Of a stretch of 64,000 bases of DNA, positions 12,337-22,700 are shown piece after piece. Source of the DNA: Alternaria dauci (lineage: Eukaryota > Ascomycota > Dothideomycetes > Pleosporales > Pleosporaceae); NCBI RefSeq assembly GCF_042100115.1, contig NC_091272.1, forward strand, positions 5,518,001 through 5,582,000, read 5' to 3'. The translations under genes were made by a program, and so were the position numbers. How positions within the stretch are numbered: the first letter of the stretch is position 1; each line of letters begins with the position of its first letter. Below the pieces are notes generated by a model. It had not been told where the DNA came from and did not search any database. It was given only the letters and a program-made list of their open reading frames with translations.

Positions 12337-13641
12337 TCAACAAGTCCACTGGGACTCTTCCTCCACTCCGGCATCTTGCTTGATGCCAGATTCTGCCTTA
12401 ACACCTCGCTGATAACCTTCTTGGAGATCGTGACCTGAATCTTTCGGCTCCAGTTGGACAAGTGACGGCACAATGTCGTAAAATTGGTCGTAATGTTCTC
12501 CATGAACATCGCCCCATTTGGTCAGGCCCGGGTTGATGATCAAAGCCACAACTCCTACCTCCATGTCTTGGTCTTCGTCGTCTTCCACAGATGACATGCT
12601 CGTCTCGTTGAACTCGGCTCCAATTGCTGGATAAGTGACCTGGAGTCGCGATCGCTGCAAGAACATATCCATAGCCAGGGCAAAAGCTTTGTCGACGATG
12701 AGATGGACGTCCGCCAACTTGTATCCGGGAGACAATATATCGAAATGACTGGAGATGACAGTTGTCGCGAAATCACGGACGCCGACCATGCTAGCTGTCA
12801 GGCCCTTTGGCAAGAGTCCTGACTTGTCACCTGCGACAGTCTCTGGCCTTGTCTGTTCATACAGCTGCTCCACTGTCTTGACACGCCATGTCTCAGAGTG
12901 CGAAGAAGGGATCGGCCAGCTGTCAAGTTGTCCCGCTCCATAAATCTGAAGCCACGCATGATGCACCGCTTGGCAATGGTCTCCGAAAATAGCGTAAGGG
13001 CTTTTGAACCCCAGATCTATCAAAACGGACCAGATCCATGCTTCGACCAAGGGTTTCTTTCTCGCTCGAATACCCCAGTGATGAGACGCAACGTCTTGCA
13101 CTAAGACAAGCGAACCGAGATATCCCACGAGGTCGGCTTGATCAGTGAAGCGAAGCGAGCGGCTGAAAGACTTGATAGTCGAGGCGAGCGAGCGGAAATC
13201 TTTCGCAAACTGGTCATCAGATATCGCATCCACTTTATCGACCTTGGCAAGCATGTCTTGTTGGAGCTCCTGAACTTGGACTTTCAAGCAGCAATTCTCA
13301 GCCCGCAAAGTCTTGTGTTGAGTGGCCTCTTGCAGCATCGAATCTATGACGGTTTTGATTGATTCGTCTGTCAAACCATGGTAATCAATCTTTCGCATGA
13401 CGGCGTACGGCTTCACGAGACGTTCCAGGATGCGGTTATAACCTCTCTCAACGTCCGTGAAGTCCTTGAGCAATGCGCGATAAGCCGCCTCATCTCGGGC
13501 TATCTTCGTGTCTTTCTTCATGACTTCTTCCCTTCGAATGCGTGCTGCGTCTCTGAGCCTCGCTATGGTGTCTTCGGCGTCGAATTTGTTTCGGTTCAGT
13601 TCCCTGATGCGCTGATGCGCCTCACGCAGCTTGTCATTCAT
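12337..13641 (-). CDS. Uncharacterised coiled-coil protein, divergent partner of the Hsp70-like gene
   Basis: A single open frame of 434 residues. Residues 1-65 are a charged coiled coil (HQRIRELNRNKFDAEDTIARLRDAARIRREE). Residues about 140-390 are a mixed globular part with conserved-looking blocks: DDQFAKDFRSLASTIKSFSRSLRF, HHWGIRARKKPLVEAWIWSVL, and LIINPGLTKWGDVHG. From memory this resembles a large family of unnamed proteins in Pleosporales, but I cannot name a function. No signal peptide, membrane helix or catalytic motif is seen. The gene is divergent from the Hsp70-like gene, with 524 bp between the two ATGs. The last 40 residues may be wrong, since another frame is also open there. 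A 21-codon upstream frame ends on the start codon (separate entry). Confidence 0.65.
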   Translation of the reverse strand: MNDKLREAHQRIRELNRNKFDAEDTIARLRDAARIRREEVMKKDTKIARDEAAYRALLKDFTDVERGYNRILERLVKPYAVMRKIDYHGLTDESIKTVIDSMLQEATQHKTLRAENCCLKVQVQELQQDMLAKVDKVDAISDDQFAKDFRSLASTIKSFSRSLRFTDQADLVGYLGSLVLVQDVASHHWGIRARKKPLVEAWIWSVLIDLGFKSPYAIFGDHCQAVHHAWLQIYGAGQLDSWPIPSSHSETWRVKTVEQLYEQTRPETVAGDKSGLLPKGLTASMVGVRDFATTVISSHFDILSPGYKLADVHLIVDKAFALAMDMFLQRSRLQVTYPAIGAEFNETSMSSVEDDEDQDMEVGVVALIINPGLTKWGDVHGEHYDQFYDIVPSLVQLEPKDSGHDLQEGYQRGVKAESGIKQDAGVEEESQWTC

Positions 13642-13703
13642 GTCGTTTGTTTGGCTTCGAGTAGCTCGGTACTGGTTGTTTTGGTTTGGAGGACTTGACC
13701 CAT
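13638..13703 (-). other. Upstream open frame whose stop overlaps the next start (ATGA)
   Basis: Minus-strand ATG at 13703 opens 21 codons (MGQVLQTKTTSTELLEAKQT plus T) ending with TGA at 13640-13638, which overlaps the start ATG of the coiled-coil gene by the four bases ATGA. Its peptide resembles the N-terminus of a coiled coil, so it could be either a regulatory uORF or the true N-terminus displaced by a one-base error. Only the geometry is seen. Confidence 0.4.
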
Positions 13704-13784
13704 TGCCGCGTCCTCCCCGCTATAATGTTCGTGTAAGTACATCAGGTGTCGCGCACAGAAGTTGGGGACCCACAAAGCCATTAT

Positions 13785-13810
13785 AACCACCGAACATAGT
13801 TTCGGTGGTT
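13785..13810. promoter_or_regulatory. Perfect 10-bp inverted repeat in a divergent promoter
   Basis: AACCACCGAA at 13785-13794 is followed by the 6-nt spacer CATAGT and the exact reverse complement TTCGGTGGTT at 13801-13810. It lies between the coiled-coil gene and the Hsp70-like gene, 144 bp from the first ATG and 356 bp from the second. A dimeric regulator site shared by both genes is an inference. Confidence 0.45.
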
Positions 13811-13968
13811 GTTTTTCTCGGTATCGAGAACCGATGGGCTGATTTGTTCTGAACCAGATGTTGGTGTTGTGTTCAAGTCAAGCAGATTTACAATGCGCGC
13901 TAACACGCAGCGTATATGGCGATCGAGCTCACCTTCACCTCGGGACCTTCAATCACCTTCACCGGGCC

Positions 13969-13975
13969 TATAAAA
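13969..13975 (+). promoter_or_regulatory. Candidate TATA box of the Hsp70-like gene
   Basis: TATAAAA lies about 190 bp before the ATG at 14166, followed by a T/C-rich stretch and a CACAACAGAC-type leader. Position and composition fit a TATA promoter; no transcript start is known. Confidence 0.4.
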
Positions 13976-14165
13976 CTGTATCTCGCATCCCTGCGTGTTG
14001 ATTTGGCACGTGCTAGGGCGTTTGTCTCTCACCTTTACTCGGGGCAGTTCATCGGTCTCTTATCAACCACTTCTTTTCTTCCACATTCATCACAACAGAC
14101 CTTTCTATCTCGACTTATGCAACTCTCTGGCACGATCATAGTCTAAAGATCGAACTCAAGTCGAC

Positions 14166-16416
14166 ATGAAGCCGAACCGACTGATTGTAGGCCTCGATTA
14201 CGGCACTACCTACACTGGTAAGTTCTCTCTTGCATTCCAAACGGCAGCTGACCAGTCAGGTGTCTCGTTCTGCGAAACCTCGGGCAATGGCACCGGTGAC
14301 GAGCACATCGAAGTAATCCATGATTGGCCTTCTCAGCATACCAAGATCGGCACGAAAGAAAAGGTCCCAAGCGAAGTGACATACCAGAAGCAAGGGCTGA
14401 TGTGGGGTTCACTCATTCCACCCAACGTCCCGAGGCATCTCTGGACGAAGCTTCAGCTGGATCCGACCCAGAAAGGCGAGTTGACCAAGATTGTTCGAGA
14501 GGTGTCAACATCTTCTGAGCATCCGAACAAGCAGCCCGTCGAGATCATCGCGGACTTTCTGGCCCAGGTCAAGATTCATCTTATCAAAAATCTGGATCAG
14601 AAATACGGAAAAGTACTATGGAGGAGCCTGGAAGTCACCCTGGTAGTCACTGTTCCTGCAGTCTGGACTGAGGTCGCCAAAGCTCGTACGCTCGAGGCTG
14701 TGGACAAGGCCGGCTTCAACACACCCGAGTTCCCCCAACTGAAGAACATTCTTACGACGACTGAGCCTGAGGCAGCTGCCATTTATACTATCAAGAGTCT
14801 ACGAGGTACGTAAGTATGCATTGTATGACACAGGTTTCTGGGGTGCTTCACTTGACGCTGGCATCAACTCTTCATAGAAGAGGCCTATGAGGCCCTTCGG
14901 GATTCTTTCTCGAACGAAGTAAAGTACTTTGCTAATCATGAGATAGGTACCACTCAGAATGCAAATTTTGCTGTGGATGACGGCTTCATTGTTTGCGACA
15001 TGGGTGGTGGTACAGTCGACTTGTACGTAGTCCCCTCGCTGAACTCATTCCCAAATATCGACTGACTTTAGACACTATGTCTTAGGATCTCATACAGAGT
15101 TACAAAAGTAGAACCGACCGTCATCGAGGAAGCAACCGTGGGTGGTGGTGATCAATGCGGAGGCAGCTTTGTTGACCGAGCTTTCTTGAAATGGCTTGAG
15201 CGACGCCTGGGTACTCAAGACTTTGTGAATATTGTCGGTTGTCGGAGTGAGGATGTTCCGCATACTTCGCTCTCTAAAAAGGCCGCTAGAATGCTTCAGG
15301 ATTTCACACTTGAGGTCAAGAGTGGGTTTTCCGGGACCGAGACGAACCATCTACGCCTGCCATCTCCTCTAAACTCCATCGAAGAGGATGAAGTGAGAGG
15401 TATTTGCGACGGCGAGATTACTATTACTCCGTAAGTCAAGATGTCATACATTTATTCAAAGACTAACAGGATTTAGAGAGGATATGATCGAGATGTTTGA
15501 GATGCCTGTCCGCCGTACCTATGAACTCTTAGGTGACCAGCTAAATCAACTGCGGCACAACAAGAAGGTCAACCTCAAGGTTAGTCACAGTTCCGAACAA
15601 TATCCTTCTCAAGTGCTTCCATGACTGTTGTTCGCTTGCTAACACTCTTGAAGTACGTCTTTATGGTTGGTGGCTTTTCCGAGAGTCCATACATGTACGA
15701 AAAGATCAGGATGTTTGTCGCGACGTGCAATGGTTTGCAAGCGGTCAAACCAGCTTACGCGTAGGTGGACGACTACAGAATCTATCGGGAGCCTACTGAC
15801 CGTCTGATTAGATGGTCTGCTGTCGCCCGAGGCGCAGCGGCGAAGGGCTTGGAGGATGAAAAGAAGGGCGCGATCATGATCCGTAAATGCCGCAAGTACT
15901 ACGGTACCAATTTCAGCCCCCTGTTCCAAGCAGGTAAACATAAGGAAGCGGACTCGTACATCTGTCCCTTCGATGGTACAAAGAGAGCGAGTTGCCAGAT
16001 GGAATGGTTGCTCACTCTAGGTCAAGATCTTCCAACATCCAAGAAGATACATGCAAAAGCTTCATTCGTCAAATCTTTCTGGCCAGATGAGAAGCGGGTC
16101 TATACTGTGGAACTTTTCGCTTCAAATGGACCAAAAGCTCCCCGACGTTCGGTTGATAAGGTAAGTCGGAACTGGAAATATGCAACGCATTTTTCGGAAG
16201 TTGCTAATATCGTTTCAGGGCGTGTATAAAGTCACCGAACTAGTCGTGGATCTGAGCGTCGTTCCCCAAAAGGAGTTCGTGGCCGAGCGATGCCCTTTAG
16301 GCAAGCCCCACTACACGTTGTCCTTCCAAGTGGCTATTTCAGTCCAGTCGTCTCTCGAGTACTCTGTCTTGGTCAACGGTATCCGGTACGGATCAGTGAC
16401 TGCGAAGTATGATTGA
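14166..16416 (+). CDS. Hsp70-like actin-fold ATPase (HSPA12-like)
   Basis: Eight exons: 14166-14217, 14260-14805, 14947-15022, 15086-15430, 15477-15579, 15654-15760, 15812-16160, 16219-16416; 591 residues. Nucleotide-binding motifs of the Hsp70/actin fold are present: phosphate-1 GLDYGTTYTG (9-18), phosphate-2 VCDMGGGTVDL (215-225) and the adenosine motif VFMVGGFSES (from 376). There is no canonical substrate-binding domain with lid or EEVD tail; the C-terminal 180 residues form a different beta-rich part. This is the divergent class common in filamentous fungi, whose clients are unknown. Intron 1 is 42 nt and in frame without a stop, so naive translation would include it; removal restores the motif TYTG-VSF. 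For intron 2 an alternative acceptor at 14877 would add 23 residues in frame. Divergent from the coiled-coil gene. Confidence 0.85.
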
Positions 16417-16921
16417 GTCTAGCTTACTATGTGCTTCTTGAGCAATTTGTTCATTCAAGTGCAGTTGGTGGTCCTTTTGGAGGGCTTGAGCTGGCATTCC
16501 AACCTTGGAAGAGACCGGATTCAGAATGAAAGAAGATGGGGTAGGAGGCACTTCTAGAGGAGGTGATTGACAAAAGCATATCTGGTTTGAAGGACAACCT
16601 GGTACTGACATTGGGCATACTGATTGATCGCATGGCTGCCTTTGTGCCCATGTTTGCGAGAGGTGGCCGGGTATACGCGCGCTGTATACAATAGCTCCTT
16701 TTCCGGGACTATATCAGTGTGGAACCATGCGAATCCTTCCTAGCAATACTACGATGATTAATCGGTCACTGCGTCTAGGTTTCTGAGTCTCTCCGTTAGT
16801 TGGATAAGAAGCTAACGAGCTACTCACCTCAAATTCAAATACAACTTGAACTCCCGTCTCTCCTCCCACAGTGACCAGACCACCCCCAGCCACCACCACG
16901 CCATTGACTCGCCCTCCCACG

Positions 16922-17055
16922 CACGCCATACAAAGGAAAAACCGAACACCGCCCCTGTAGTCGCCTACGTACAGTATCGCTATATAAGCGAAGAATGATT
17001 GCTCCCTGTAGTTGCCTAGTAGGTAGGGTGTTCGATTTTCCCCTTCTATGGCGTG
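16922..17055. mobile_element. MITE-like element, copy 1 (two internal units)
   Basis: 134 bp bounded by near-perfect terminal inverted repeats of about 29 bp: left end starts CACGCCATACAAAGG, and the reverse complement of the right end starts CACGCCATAGAAGGGG; both continue to CGAACACC. Inside are two head-to-tail units of about 53 bp, each with a core like CTGTAGTTGCCTAGTAGG. Flanking tetranucleotides are CACG and CACC, 3 of 4 bases matching. It has no coding capacity. Confidence 0.65.
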
Positions 17056-17373
17056 CACCCTCCCTCCATCCCGCTCTCTCCCAATCCCTTTTTTAACCCC
17101 TCACTATCATCAAACCCCCCCGCCAATCACCCCCTCCCATCCCGCCAAGCCACCAAACTCTCCCGGCCCAACCGTTCCTTAGCCCACGCACTAAATCACG
17201 AGACCTCATCTTCATGCGCGTCATCTCACCACCAGTCCCCAAACAGCCATACAGCCGACAGATAAGTGGGGACCAACGATCCCCGAGCTGTTGAGTTTGA
17301 AACGGCGATCGTGGGAAGGTTTCGGGCGCCGTGTGGTGTCGAGTTGGGCACAGTGGCTCGGAGGACGCGGCGA

Positions 17374-17388
17374 GGGGGGGGGGGGGGG
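17374..17388 (+). repeat. 15-base G homopolymer
   Basis: An uninterrupted G15 run in a G-rich intergenic stretch. Length may vary between isolates or by sequencing error. Confidence 0.8.
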
Positions 17389-18039
17389 AAGTGGGATGGT
17401 AGGAGGGTTAAGCGTATGCGAGGGGCTGGGTGGCTTGCGCCGGCAGTGGGTAGAGGGAGGGGGATAATGAAGATTGTGGGTAGGGAGGGCTGGAGCGAGC
17501 CGTACCACAACCGACTTCTTGTTTGTGCTTGCTGGTCCATGGCCGCGGTGGATGTAGTGCAACGTGTGTGGACAACTTGTACCTGTGGTAGAGTGGCAGG
17601 AACGGACTGGGTCTCAAAGAGTTGGATTCCGCGGTTTCACAGAGGCTCTTTGTTAGATGGGGGTGTCTGCTGTTTTACCAAATAAACCCCTCTAAATGTC
17701 CTGGCTTGTCTGTCTGCTCACTGCGCGAGCACAGTGACGCCCAACGTGAAGATCCCAGATCTAGCACACGATCTCTGCTTCGTATCGAGTGGCCGGTGGT
17801 GCAATTAATTGCCGCGCCGCCAAAAGTCGTATCATTTTCGTCAGCTGTTTTGCGGGAAAATCCGACGCTTCTACTGCACGGCATCGCCCGATGTCGCCAG
17901 GCAGGTTTTCGCGGGTGTCGATCGCTCAAGCGCGAGTTGGGACGGAACACGCTATAGATCTACAGCACAAATTTACATGTGACTCTAATGCACGGCTGTG
18001 CGGTATCGAGCCGACTGGGTGTCTTCCAGATTCTCACAG

Positions 18040-18213
18040 CACGCTATGCAAGGGAAATCAAACGCCTCCCGTAGTTGCCCAGGGAGGGTGTCGCTATACA
18101 AGAGAAAGACGGGACGCTCACCCTGTAGCTGCCTGGGTAGGGTATCACTGTCTAAGGGAAGATTAATCACTCTTCTTCTAGTTGACTAGTAGGGTGTTTG
18201 ATCTTCTCATCAC
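18040..18213. mobile_element. MITE-like element, copy 2 (three internal units)
   Basis: Starts CACGCTATGCAAGGG and contains three head-to-tail units of 51-54 bp (about 18040, 18091 and 18145 onward), each with a core like GTAGCTGCCTGGGTAGGGT. The right terminal repeat is degenerate (TGTTTGATCTTCTC then ATCACG), so the end is uncertain by a few bases. Flanking ACAG and GCAG match at 3 of 4 bases. No coding capacity. It sits about 155 bp beyond the 3' end of the velvet gene. Confidence 0.55.
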
Positions 18214-18369
18214 GCAGAGGACTTGGTGTGTGATTTTGATATTTTTCAAAATTTTAATGTTCAGTGGGTGGTATTTGTTTAATCCCAAGGAGACTCATTA
18301 CAATAGTCCTAGAAAAGAAAAGAAGAAGAAGAAGAGAGAAGTGCATCAAAGGGCCCGGCGGGCATTCTA

Positions 18370-19476
18370 CTAGCTACCGTCATTATGCGGCTCGAATGGA
18401 GGCGCCAGCGAGTAGTCTTGGGTTGGTTGTTGTGTGTATGGGAGCTGGTTGTATGAATTGTACGCACTGTACGATTGGTAGCTGTACGGCGCCATAAGCA
18501 TGCTGCTGTTGATGCGCGGTGTGGAGGTTGGGATGACGGGGCTGTCGACATATTCCTCCTTCCGCCTCTTCGTCGTCTGATACTCGTAGCTCGGAGCGAT
18601 GGGCGCTTGCTGGGTCGGCTCTGTGTCTCCCTGAAAACTCCGCTTGTTGTTCATCATCCCCCTGGCTTCCTTGCGCAACCTGAGTCTGACGCCCTGATCA
18701 GAGAATGCCCGCGAGAGGTACGTCGACTCGTCGAGGCCCTTGAAGTCCTTGGGGAGTACGACATTGAACTTGTCGCTCGAGATGGAGTGGATGGACTGAA
18801 ACTCGCCCTGTGAGGGCAGAAACTCGTACATGGTGAAGTGCAGCCTGTAGCTGCCTTGGACCTTCACCGAGATGTCGCCAAAAACGAAAAAGCCGCCGTC
18901 CTTGTTGTCAATGTCCTTGAGCCTGTGGAGAGACGAGACCAGCGTGCCTGCCAACGAGTCGTTTGGGGTGAACTCGACAGGCTCATCTACGTCCGCCTTG
19001 TACAGCGATACACTGAGGAAGATGTAGGGGTTCTGCAAGAAGGTATTTGAAGGATCGACCCCGTTGGTCAGCTTGAGCTCCACGATTGGCGGTGGGTCCA
19101 CAGGCTTTCGAAACTTCTCCTTGCCCTTGACAGTGACAAGCGCCTCGATGGGCTGCTGGCGGACTTGCAGGTAGCAGGTATTCGGGCGTAGATGTTCGGG
19201 GCCTGGAGTGACGACTGGTTGCGGAATATGCATAGTCGGCTGGTAGTTCATGGAGCGTAGAGGTTCAGGGCCAGGAGCGGCGTGTGATAACGGAACGGGC
19301 ATGGTCGACTGGTAGTATGGCGGGTAACTGTAGGGCGGCATCGACTGTGGGAACATGGAAGACATTGTGTTCATTGTCCGACGTTCCATAGTAGAGGTTG
19401 ATAATCGTGGTAGTAGTTCCCAGAGAAGTCTTAGATACTCCCAAGAATATGTGTGTGGGATGAGTGGAATGGTCAA
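18370..19476 (-). CDS. Divergent velvet-domain regulator
   Basis: One exon, 368 residues. A velvet domain spans about residues 101-275: [11 protein letters not shown], then [52 protein letters not shown], and [29 protein letters not shown]. Velvet proteins are NF-kB-fold DNA-binding regulators that link development and secondary metabolism. The end of the domain ([15 protein letters not shown]) is closest to VeA by eye, but the protein is shorter than typical VeA and the canonical middle part differs, so it may be a lineage-specific paralogue rather than VeA itself. The N-terminal 100 residues are Pro/Tyr-rich with a 23-residue duplication; the C-terminus is Gln/Tyr-rich and includes the basic stretch KRRKEE, a possible nuclear signal. 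The start could be an internal Met such as residue 30 or 35. Confidence 0.82.
   Translation of the reverse strand: MTIPLIPHTYSWEYLRLLWELLPRLSTSTMERRTMNTMSSMFPQSMPPYSYPPYYQSTMPVPLSHAAPGPEPLRSMNYQPTMHIPQPVVTPGPEHLRPNTCYLQVRQQPIEALVTVKGKEKFRKPVDPPPIVELKLTNGVDPSNTFLQNPYIFLSVSLYKADVDEPVEFTPNDSLAGTLVSSLHRLKDIDNKDGGFFVFGDISVKVQGSYRLHFTMYEFLPSQGEFQSIHSISSDKFNVVLPKDFKGLDESTYLSRAFSDQGVRLRLRKEARGMMNNKRSFQGDTEPTQQAPIAPSYEYQTTKRRKEEYVDSPVIPTSTPRINSSMLMAPYSYQSYSAYNSYNQLPYTQQPTQDYSLAPPFEPHNDGS
19180..19314 (-). repeat. 69-bp tandem duplication inside the velvet gene
   Basis: Codons for residues 55-77 and 78-100 form two similar 23-residue units: YQSTM...[11 protein letters not shown] and YQPTM...[10 protein letters not shown]. 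It lies in the disordered N-terminal part and does not touch the velvet domain. Confidence 0.6.
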
Positions 19477-19553
19477 GAATCCTAAAAGACTTGGGAACTT
19501 ATTCCGTTTCGCTAGTGCAGTAGGTAATTAATACGCGAGGGCTGCCGTACCGA

Positions 19554-19740
19554 ACCAAGTGTAGAGTCACTGCGGAGCCACTGTACCGTCCGGGGTTCTT
19601 CCTATCCAGTAATAGTGGTGGTAATGCGGGCAATGTAGCGCGTCGGACAAAGGATAGAGTCCCTGTGGAGTCCCTGTGGAGTCCCTTTATCGTCGTTGGT
19701 TCTGCTTGTCCAGTGATAGTGATGGTAATAACGTAAAAGT
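19554..19740. repeat. Diverged tandem duplication, about 94-bp period
   Basis: The stretch from 19554 (TAGAGTCACTGCGGAGCCAC, then a TCCAGTAATAGTGGTGGTAAT-like end) is repeated in altered form from 19648 (TAGAGTCCCTGTGGAGTCCC, then TCCAGTGATAGTGATGGTAA). The second copy has an extra 12-bp duplication of GAGTCCCTGTG. It lies upstream of the velvet gene. Confidence 0.5.
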
Positions 19741-22700
19741 GCGCGTAGACCTCCGTAACCATGGGTGCTGGGCCTGTTTTAGGACAGACTGTGGCGATGC
19801 GCGACTGCCTGCTCTCAACGGTCCAGTAAAGCACCGTTGATAACGATACGTGGTTTTGTGCTATCGTGGGTAGAGATGAAATTATCTCTGGATATGCGAA
19901 TCGCCTGCGCGGGAGTGGATCTGGCACTCGTCTCAACGGTACCGAGCTAGAGGCCCGCGTGCGGAGAGACGGTCTGCTCCACACTTGCCCGTAGTTTCCA
20001 GATGGGAAGTGGCGCACAACAATCAGCAGCAACAAAGAGTCGTGCACCTGTATCGCCCAGCACTTGCAGTGTCGAGGTTATAGAAGACTGTATTTTTCGC
20101 GATTTTCCCCACAGGCATAGCCCCCTCCAGAGTTCGAGTGCGAGCTGTTCGACTGAGCTTGAGGCTACTCAGGTTTGGTACGGATCCGTGGTGGAGAATA
20201 TCCAAAGATGACAACAAAGAGGGCCGTTTCTAACGGCTTCGCGGGTATTAGTGTCGTGCTGGTCGACCAGTCAAGCAGCGATGAAGTGTCGGCAGGAATA
20301 TTAAGGACGTCTGTCTAAAGTGTGAGATGAGAAGTGAATGTCAGAGAGAGAGAAAGAGAGGGCCTCGAGAGCGGCGTCCTGTGCCTCAAGAAGGAAGACG
20401 CACGAGAGTGATGCGCAAGATAGAAGAGTCGGCAAGGGTACCTCGAAGTACTCGTCTCAATCGGGGCTCCTCTACAGTCGTACGGCTCCGAGGCGGCTTC
20501 GACGATGATTCGTCGCTCTCTGTCTAGTCTCAAGAGCAACTGGTGCCGAGCGCGGCCGATCAGTGCTGTAGGGTCTCTCCGAGCTAGCGTGCTAAGAGAT
20601 GAACGAGCAGCGGCGTGAATCATGCGAACAAGCTCTAGTGCAGCCAATGAAAGCTCGTCTGAGCTTGTTTCTTCTTTTCAAGGCACGGTTCCTCTGAAAG
20701 CTAAGGTTTCTCGCTTGTTGACACAGGCCTGGTTGATTTTGCTCTTGCAGCTGGTCAGGTCCGATGTTGGCTGCGATGTGGTTGATGCGTTTGCAGATGA
20801 CGTCGAGTGTACAGTCGAAAACGACAGGACGGTAAGTACTCTGCGTAATACCGGGCTCGCGATGGACGTGGGAGCTTGTGCAGCCGGCTGGTGCATGTGT
20901 CAGCGTGCGAGGGCGGCACGGCGGGACCAGGGACAAGAAGGCAAGCTGGTCGCAGAGATTGTGCCGTAGTGCGGCGATTGTTGTATATGCTCACGGCAAT
21001 CTCGAATGGAGTCGAAGAGTGCCCAAGGGATTGATTTGGAGCTAGACGGCACTGCCAGAGCGAGGGTGTCCCATGCGGCCGGATGGCAGACCTGACGGCA
21101 CAGACTGTGCGGCAAGCAGAGCAAGGATAGCAGGACGGCGTGGAATCAACGGCAATCCCAGGTTTAGGGTTGGTAGGGCACAATCCAAGAGCATCGAACG
21201 GGGGGACCCTGTTACATGCGACGGAAGAGCCCCATGCTTGTCGACACTCACAGAGATGTTCGGAATTTAGCCATTGCAACTACTCTACTTGAGAGGTCGT
21301 ATATAATGCCCCATTGGCGCCCAATATCTCAGGCCTCACGCCGTTCGCCAGCCTGTTTGCTACGGTTCCTCTGATCCGTAGCTCAGAGGCACAGAGCTCT
21401 CGAGTGAGTCCAACGGACCCCAACACATCCGTCGGGACCACTCGCAGGCAAGTGCAGTGGTACTGAACACGTCCACACACATGGCGGCTGTCACCACTCT
21501 TCCCGACGGCGCACCGTGGCGGATCCGGAACGTGCCTCTGGACTCGAGGGCTAAACTGACAGGATCATCGAGGCTAGCATACCCACAACACAGTCGGTAT
21601 CACCGCAGCAAACGGCACGCACGCTGCAGTGTCGTGCCCGGCGAGTTTCTGTCGTCCATCGGCCCTGGCGCGGACATGGCACCGTGCATCACATGTCCCC
21701 ATTGGGTGTTGCATAATGAACTGAGAGATGACGCATGCTGCAGACACACCTGGGCGGGTGATGTCGTTTGGAGGCTGTGAGGATGCATGTGGGGAGGATG
21801 ATCGCCGTCAAATCGTGCGGTGGCTGGGAGGATTTCTGCAGGGATGTCGGTCGATTCCAAGCAAAGACCGCCAGCTGCTCCGTTCTGATGAAAGAAATTC
21901 TACGATGTTACACCGTCATCCACACCCCCATACAACACACCCCTTTAGCCACAAACACCCAGCGAGTGAGCAGCCGGCGGGCCTCTTGCGGTACCCTCAG
22001 CTCGGCAGACCACCTCTGACAGCAGCGCTATAGCCTGTCATGTCTTTAGCGCGCGTCTGTCGGGTCACCATCACCAGGTAACCGTCGCAGTCGTCAAAGC
22101 ACGATGATCGGACTGCTAGGAGCTTGCTTGTTGCGCCTCTACGACTGATCGTCTCGTTGTCCCGGCGCGTTTCCCTCGTGGCCTGCGTCTTGTCTTATTC
22201 TCATGCGCCGACATGCCGCTGTTCCTGCAGGATACGAGTGCCTCCCGCGATTGGCCCTCTGGATATGTTGCAAATATTGTCCCAACATTGGTCCTGTATG
22301 CGCTTAATTTACTTTTTCGCTCACTCTGGCAAAGGTTCGGTCTTTCTAGACTTGTTCAGACATCGTTGGGTGCTGTCACGGGCTACGATGAGGTTCACCG
22401 TCGCCGAACACTACGATACTGGCCAGTGCTGCATTCTGGAATATCACCCACATGTTGAATCGCACCGCACGCGCAAAGAGAAGGACTCCCCTTTTGTTTT
22501 GTCACACGCTCCTCAACCTGTAAATGAGCGGCACGTTCGGCCGTGTGCAAGACCGGAACCTCTACAGCGCCTACATTCACGCTTGCGGGCCCCTCATGCT
22601 GATGTGGGGTATGTGCGGTGGCTGCCATCACAAAGACCTCGTGGGCATCCTCCCTGCGTTGACGGATCCAAGATCTCGCCTGCACAGATGGTGGGCTCAT

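Larger units (their letters stand above)
16417..18369. other. Gene-free stretch holding two inverted-repeat elements and a G tract
   Basis: No credible coding gene between the Hsp70-like and velvet genes. It contains element copies 1 and 2 and a 15-G run at 17374-17388. The frame at 17266-17685 is an Arg/Gly-rich product of G-rich DNA and is not accepted as a gene. Confidence 0.5.
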
